DNA from: Diadema setosum
Taxonomy: Eukaryota; Echinodermata; Echinoidea; Diadematoida; Diadematidae
Length of the DNA: 64,000 nt
Assembly: GCA_033980235.1 (NCBI GenBank)
Contig: CM067072.1
Span: 24,599,692-24,663,691 of the forward strand
Direction: 5' to 3'
The notes below the pieces were generated by a model. That model worked only from the letters and a program-made list of their open reading frames with translations, searched no databases and was not told where the DNA came from. The position numbers and the translations under genes are program-made. Below are positions 50,901 to 59,200 of this stretch, piece after piece. Position 1 is the stretch's first letter. Every line of letters starts with the position of its first letter.

Positions 50901-53255
50901 AACTCATGGGTGTTGGTCCTGTGGGATGACCCCGAAAAGGAGACATTGTCATGGCAACATTCGTGATCTGTTACAAAATATTTCTCATGCATTTATTTCA
51001 AGTTTTCCTTGAAAAAGAAGAAAAAATAGCATTTCGTAACAATGCAAGTTGTGCACCACTTTTCCCAATCGACATCCTCATGCAACATGCATCTTTTCAA
51101 ACACAGAAAATTCTGTTTGTAATATTGGCAGTAATCACCTTAAAATCAGCTATTTAATAACTTCACTGAGTTGAATTCATTGCATAAAATATAGTTTATT
51201 ACTCAATCACACTACCGAGAAATGCCTCTATTCATGTGTTGTTAAAACTGGTGACAGATTTCATCGCTACACATATCTGTTACTGGTACATTTCAAAAAT
51301 ATAAGTGTGAAAAATAGTTCATACAAAAGAGGAGGAGGAGGAGGAGAAGAAAGGAGAAGGAAGAAGAGGGAGAAGAAAGAGAAGAAGTAGTAGAAGAAGA
51401 AGTAGAGGATGAAGAAAAAAGGAAGAAAAAAGGGAAAAAGAAGTAGAAGAAGAAAAAGAAAAGAGAAGAAATAGAAGAAAAAGGGAAGAAAAACAAGTAG
51501 AAAAGGAGAAGAAGAAAAGGAGAAGAAGAAGAAGAAAAGGAGGATGTAGAAGAAGTGGAAGAATAAGGGTGCGTTCGAGCGCTCTAAGCGAACCAAAGCG
51601 AACTGAACCAAAGCGTATCGTACCGAACTGTGCCAGTTTTGGAGCGTTTGAGCGCTCTGTTGAGAAAGCGTACCTCAAGAGTTATTCTTAGAAAAGGTCA
51701 TGCATTTTTGTAGCAAGAATGTCATTCACCTGGTGCTTGAACTACTTACAGCTGTCCTGAACAATGAGAATGATGTTTTTGCATTGTGACGTATTCGCAT
51801 GATACGCGCATGCTTTGCAGCGAACTTCTGGTACGCTTTTGGTACGCTTTTGGAGCACATCGGGAAGTGGTCCACTTTTGGCTCGGTAGAGTACGGTATG
51901 GTACACTTTAGGAGCGTTCGAGCGCTCCTCTGGTGAGGGTACGGTACGGTACAGTACGCTTTAGGAGAGCGCTCGAACGCACACTAAGAAATAATGAGAA
52001 GACAAAGTGGAAGAAGAAGTAGTGGAGGAGGAAGAGTGAATGAGGTGTGATGAGTATCCACAGTATTTTGTATATTGCAATGAGGCATAGAAAAGGGTGA
52101 GACAAAGTTCTCATTTAGGCACTTTGGTATATCTACAGATATAACATCTCAATTGTTTGACAGTAAACAATGAATCTGGCTTAACGGACATATTGGATAG
52201 AGGATGTTAGTAAATAAATAGAATGGAAGAATAAAATTATTAGTATTTTTGAAATGTGAATGATATCAAATTCCTAGGTCACATTTCAATAGCAAATTAT
52301 GGATCTGAGATGTGCTTTTCTTCATTTACAGTGATGTAATATCAATGAGTATAAGAAGTATGTCATGAGAAACAAACATATGATTATGTTATTATATCTC
52401 TTAAACTATACAATTATGTCACGAGTAACAAACATATGCAGAGTAAATAAAGGCGGTGCTGGAACGCATGACTGATTATTTCCTTGCAAATATTTCTACA
52501 ACTATGGATATAGACATGTATAAAACTGAACTTCATCTATGACCAGCACCACTTGTTACTTGCTATAAATGCAATGCTTGTTTAGAATGGGAAAATTATT
52601 TGGTTTAAACATCTAATTACAGATATGTTGTCACATTAACTACTAAAGTGAAAATATTACCCCCTTAAAGTTGAAAAATACAGCCACTCCCATGAACTGG
52701 CAATATTTAAAGTAGCCATGATTACAATGTATATATTGATTGTATCAATTACAGGTTTACTCCAATTTCCTTCTCAACCCCCCCCCCCCAAAAAAAAAAG
52801 AGCAAAAACAAAACAAGACAGAAAAAGGGAGAGAGAGAATAAACCTTATACTACTGGCATAATGCATTGATCGCCTCTGTACCATATGTCACATGACTTT
52901 CCACACATGTATATATATATTTTTTTTCAAGCTCCTCCTGTTTAATATATTTTTTTCTTCTTCTTTTGCAACCACATAACTCTGCAGAAACATCATCACA
53001 GGGACATCACAGTCACATGAATTTGTTTGGTTTCCATGTTCTTATGCACCTTGTGATTCGAGCTGAACCTTACATTTTCCCATCATCAAGGGACAGTACA
53101 TTCAAAACATTTCTCTTTTTCTTTATTTCAAACCCTTGGAATAATAAATTTGTTTGCTTTTCAATACTTTATGCATTCTGGCAAGTCCTTCACAAATTTG
53201 CAAAGAGATGGAGTTGAGAACTGATAAAAGATCCAGATATGAAGATATTCTGACT

Positions 53256-53287
<32 letters not shown>

Positions 53288-56200
53288 ATATAATAACTTC
53301 TTAAATTATCAGTTCATACAAAGTCTGTTTTATTTTAAACTGATGTTACAAACTAACATGTTTGAATGTACAATGTAAAATCAAAGAGAAAAGAGACTAC
53401 AATTATATAGCTATAAGCATTTAGTGGAAATAAATCATATCTTATTTCTTTTGTTACTTAGTATAAACATACAATGTAATATGACCAGAGATTTAACAAA
53501 ATCATGTACATAACTACGAAAACTACAATTACTGTCTATAATACAACATGATAAAACATGTCACAGTTACAATCGAAAGCATCATTGATAACTTGAGTGA
53601 GAGAGCAAAAATGTGTCTCTAAAGAAGATTAATACACTGACATGCGGAAAACTAGCTTAAGCTTTCTTATTGCACAATGTGGCAAGCACACAACCTAAAA
53701 TAATGCAAATCAGATACATGGACACCGGACATGCACATACACATATACTCCAAACCAGACCATTAGTAGTGCCGAACATGATTTTGCTGCAGCCTGCAAG
53801 ACAACTCCAAACGATCCCTACATCAAGTAATCAAAGGATAATTTGCCGTGGGGGTCACATGTAGACAGCATAATCTTGGATCATTTTCAATTCCAATCAT
53901 CTCAGGATTATTTGTGTCATATAACCAGGCACACACCATAATGCCATGCAGATACATGTGCACACTTAACATGCACATACTCGTGTCGCAAACCAGGCTA
54001 TGCATTTAGGAAGTATATTCCCTGGATCACTTTTCAATCTCAATTATTATTGGGGTCATTTGTGAAAAACAAGCTTCTGAAACATGTGGGTTTTAATTCT
54101 GTAAAGTTGTACCCGCTGAATCATTGATAAATAGGCTGATTTCATACTTACATGTACTTACACAATGAAAGATTTATACGTCGAAAGAGTTAATAACTTC
54201 TTTACCTTTTGTCCAATTTCAGAAAAAAAAAACCCACGTTCTTCTTGAGTAAACTTTAGATACTGTCTTAACATTCAACTGGACACAAAGTGGAGGTTAT
54301 CTATTTGACCTAAACTTCAGCAGTCAGATAGCTTTGGTACATGATATGACTTGTAGACAAGTCAAATACAACTAGAACAACTTTGTATGTTAGCTGTGTT
54401 CACGCCATTTGGTGGAGAAGATTTTTGGCAAGTTTTCATGACTTCTTCGCCACGTCCATACAATTGGTGACATATTGGAATTTGTATGTTCAAGAACAAA
54501 CAAAAGTGAAAGCTCAGTGTCCTGAAAAATCAAATTTGTTTTCCATAGTTATACTGCAACATAAATGTTGAGCAAAAGAAGGACCTAAATATTGCATGAC
54601 ATCTGGACAGAATGAATTCTGATATAGATGTCTGTTACATGCAGAATGGCAAGAGAGCTATTTTATTTAGCAATATACACTTATTTCACCAGTGTGATAT
54701 TCTGCAAAACTAGGACTTTTGCAGGATAATTTTGTAAGTGGTTGATTTTGTGACCAAGAACCACTGTGATGGTAAGATATTGGTTCCTTTCCTCAGGTTA
54801 TGATACACAGCACAACACATTTGTGTCTGTAGCTTAAATGTGAAATTTTATGATATACATCACCTTACATTTTGGCATTTATTCAAAGGTCACAACAAAC
54901 TTGCACTGATATGTTTACATACTGTCTTTGTATTGTTGTTCCTTTAAAAAAATATTTCAAGGTACATACATTGTAAATTGCTCAATAATTTCTGTCATGC
55001 TAACAAAGCCATATCTTTGCTAAGGATATATACAAAGTACCATACATGTAAACAGATTACTTGTTTTATCTCGAAAGAAACCATTCATATCATATTATCA
55101 GAAAAAGAGTGTTTCTCAAGGTACAATGTATATTGCATCTCATTTAAAACTAAATTTGGTTTCAAAAGTTTATATAAAGTTGAGTTATATCGTAGAGTAC
55201 AATTGTGATTAATACCAACTTGGCAGTACATAGAATCTTAACACCATTGATACATATTTGCATTGAGAATATTAAGCCTTGCAGTATATCACATTTCAAT
55301 TTACTATAGACAAAATCATAATGCATTTTACAGTGTACGCATGTACATCTTTGTAAGATCATCAAGAGGGGTCTCAAACATAGATTGGCTTTCTGTGGCT
55401 CAAAGTGGGTATCAATTAAATTTTATGGTCACCAAGCAACCTAGCTTCCATGATATACAGGCTGCTTACTTGTACCTATCTAATGACAACTGAAGCATGC
55501 CTTTTAAGGATTGAAATGAAAATATCGGTACAAGAAAAATCTAAAACTATTGTTGTTGTCCAGCACAAATGGGTCTACGCTGAACTTTGACATGCAACTA
55601 CTATTGACCTAACCAATCTAACGTCCACATGGAATATGGTCAACCGTGGCAGGAATAGCTCACAAAATGGGCTAGTACCGGTGGGAGGACCTATTTGTAT
55701 AACAATGACAGAATCTAAGATATCCTTCTACCTGAAATTACAGACCTAGTTTGGATGAGATGCCAGCAAATTTGCTCCCTCCTTTTTTGACACATCAAAC
55801 TTGGAAGGAAAAACAAATCATCCCGAATTATTGCTCTGTCATTTCTATCATTAGCTCTTAACCCGTTGAGGACGAGTCCCAAGTATACTCGGGCAAGCGT
55901 CTATGGGAAATGCGTGTTGTAGCAAAATCAAACCATCCTCAACGGGTTAATCTGATTCTGAGAGCTAAGGCAAATAAATGAACCTAAACAGAGGGACAAT
56001 GTTAGTAAAATTCTTGTGATTCTATAATTGGCCATCATAACGGATGATTACACAACTTAGGTGGTAAAGAAAGAAATCTCCAGAGTTCTGACAAGCTTGG
56101 CGATAGGCCACAGTCTTGTATCACAGTATGCAAAACCACAAATGTTGAAGCCACAATTCCAAATAAAAACTTACAGTGTGCTGCAGATTCCACACAGAGA

Positions 56201-59200
56201 CATGTAGGACATGCCAAGACCTCCCATCAGCTGTTTCAGTGTTTTGTGAGGACCAAATGCTTTGCTAGCGTGGTCACAGCACTCACAAAAGTACTACTAT
56301 TGCTGTCTTCTTTAATCTATATAGCAACATAAACTTTATAAGACGATATAATTGCTAAATCTACGCAAGTTTCTTTCTTTCTTTCTTTTCTTTAATCTGT
56401 GACGGTGGGAAAGATGAATTAGCTAGCAGTATCCTGTAGCATGTTTTTTTGTCTTTGTTTTTTTTTTCTCGCCTTGCATTTGCATTTTGAAAGGGCACAG
56501 GATCTTGTAAAAATCTTACATGTCTAAATTCTTTCGATGAAATCTCAAAATGAGTGTTCTCACCGTTTATTTATTTTTTTGGCTATTGTAGGAGCAAGAA
56601 TCACAGTAGAAGAAGACAGATTGTTATCATGTCCTTTCATTTCAGCAAAAAATGTCTCCTGCATAACTACAGAAGTTGACATGGTCAGGAGAATAATTTT
56701 GTGAAAAGTAATTAAATGTTGACACAATGAAAGGCGCTATGGTGACGAGTGTGGGGGTTGATGCCATCACACATGGTAGTCATGGCAACGGATGAGAATG
56801 ATCCATCTCAGTGTGAGGGGATGAGGTGTGAGTGTGTGCGAGGATGTTGCTGCAGTGATTTCTAAGGGAGCGCTTGCTCTCATGCCAGGGGAAACAATGA
56901 AGCTTTTTCAATGACACGATGCCTGATGTGAGGGAAGGGGGACGACTGGAGGGACAGCACGAGACAGACGGAAGACCAAGCCATGCACAGACAAGATGCT
57001 GGGAGGAGGGTGCTGCTCCTGGCAGTGCCATTTACTTACTTCAAGGAAGACCCAGGTTGTCCTGTCGATGCACCAGTCCGTCCTTTCTCTCCTGAGCGAC
57101 GATCGTTGAGGACGTCGTCATCAGAGTCTTCCAGAGAGCTAACATCTGGTGAGCTGCTGGAGCTCTCGTAGACATGGACGTTGCCGCCAAGGATACCACC
57201 ACCCTTTGAGCTCTGACTGATGATGTCTACAGAAGGACGCCTTTCATCCTCCCTTGTCTTGTTGCCATGGCTACCCTCATCATATGGTGTCAAGCTGGCA
57301 GCAGATTGGATCACAGGGTAAGGTTCATGAGTCCTTGGCTCTCCCATTGAGGCCATATTCTCATCGATCTTGTGATGCTGCCTTCTCTGCCGTGGGCTTG
57401 CAGGAGGCAAGCCATGGATGTCGACTCTGGTGCCTAACCGGCCTTGCAGGTCCTTCATTTCATACTCCTTGACTTCGGCTTGTTTCTTAGACTCACTCTT
57501 GCTCCTTTTCTTACTGTATTTTCTGGCGCGGCTCTCATTCTTGCGGTCATTTTCTGTTGGGACGGTTCTAGTTCTGGTTATCCCCCGTCTCAGGCTGAAG
57601 TTTGACATCGGTATCTTTCCCTTGAGAAGCTGCTCAAAAGTTGGAGAATTCCTGCGCTTATCCTCTGTCACTTCGGGTAGCTGCCTCCTCTTTTTCTTTA
57701 ACCCATCTTTCCCTAACTTGTTTTGAGCCACTGCTGCTGCTGGTCTTGTCTCCACAGTGGTCAAGGGGAAGTCCATTTCATCCTGCTGGATGTCTTTTAA
57801 GGGGTGGTACCCTGGCTGGTCTTCAATTCTAGTAGACAGACTGGACACTCCATTGGAGGTGTCATCATCCACAGTGATCTGGGGTATCACTCCCACACTG
57901 TCAGCAGTGGATGGGTCATAGGGGGAACTAGCTCTGATCTGAATTGGTTCATCATCTCCAGGTGCCAAGTTCCTGTTGTTGTCCATCTTCTCTATACGCT
58001 CTCTGCTGCGATCTTTAGAGATTCTCCTCGTCTTGTCCGAATGCCTGTGTCTCCCAGATCTGGAGGGCTCCTTGCTTGAGGAGTGCTTGCTGCGAAATTT
58101 GAACTGGACCTTCCCGTGAGGGCTCGGTTCGCGAGAGCGTGTGCCTCTCACATGGGAGGACATGACTCTATCAGTCTTGAAGGCGTGTGGGATGTAGACT
58201 TGCTTCAAGAGCCAGACACTCAGTAAGACTAGTTGTTGAGGAAGCTTCACCTGCATCAGTGCCTTTGATTCATCACCTGTGGCTTCCAGTCTCTGGAAGG
58301 CCTTGGAGGGCTTCCTCCCTGCCCACCTGGTGAGCCATTCCAAGAGCTCTGCTGGTTCTACATACTCCTCTCCTAGATTCATTCTCACTTGCCTGAAGCT
58401 GTCAGAGGGCGTTAAAGATACAAAGGACGTCTTGCACTTTTTCAGTCGGACACCAGTCTTGACAGACTTCTTTGATGATCTCCTACGCACAAACAAATCT
58501 GGACTATCCATCGCATCAGAATCCTGCAGGCTTGAAAAGCTACCACTGCGTTGAAGGGATAGCCTCGGAACTGCCACATTGTAGTCTCTTTCGAGTGGAC
58601 TGCCAAAGAGCTTCTTGAAAAGACCAGGGCCTCGAACTCTTGTTGACAGGGATTTCTTGTTCAAGTTAACATCACTTGTTTCACAGGGACTGTGACAGAG
58701 AGACAAGTGGGAAACTTGGACTTCCTCCAAATGAGACTTGTTTTGGTGTCTTCCAGTACTCTTCCTAAACTCTGTTTCAAGAATCCGACTGTGGAATGCT
58801 CCTATCAGTGGAAGTTCTCTCTGTGCCATGTACATTTCATCTTGCACCTGACTACCAAAGGTCACCAAGAAAAAGGTTTCCAGGAAGTGCAAGAATGCAG
58901 CATTGCCCTCGAATTCCCTTGACCCAACCAGCAGGGAGCCTTGTGCAGGAGACGAGTCAGCCACCTCCCCAGGATTTCTGCTTGGCTCTGTATTGCTCTC
59001 TGCAGTATCAGCAGCATCAATCCCTCCCTTGGGAGTCCCTTCATGCTCCTTTGTGCCTTCCACATCACTCGCCTCAAAGACACTATCATCGAGACTACCA
59101 AACACAGATTTACGTGTCTCAAGCTCCGCGCGTCTCCTCTTGCTCTGCCTTTTGAAGTGTGTCATCAGGGTTTCAAAAGCAACGGATCGCCTTTCGCCAT

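Larger units (their letters stand above)
47663..57039. other. Remainder of the large CPLANE1 intron b/c
   Basis: About 9.4 kb with no exon: exons b and c join directly in phase. Contains two SINE-like heads, foldbacks, homopolymers near 48010–48070 (A then G runs), (CTCT)n near 50290, (GAA)n near 51320, and a TTAA MITE at 55862. 52000–55850 is AT-rich sequence in which I see nothing else. Confidence 0.6.

Noticed and set aside
51267..51678. Phe/Ser/Leu-rich - strand frames
   Set aside because: Complement of the (GAA)n purine tract; no real protein signal.
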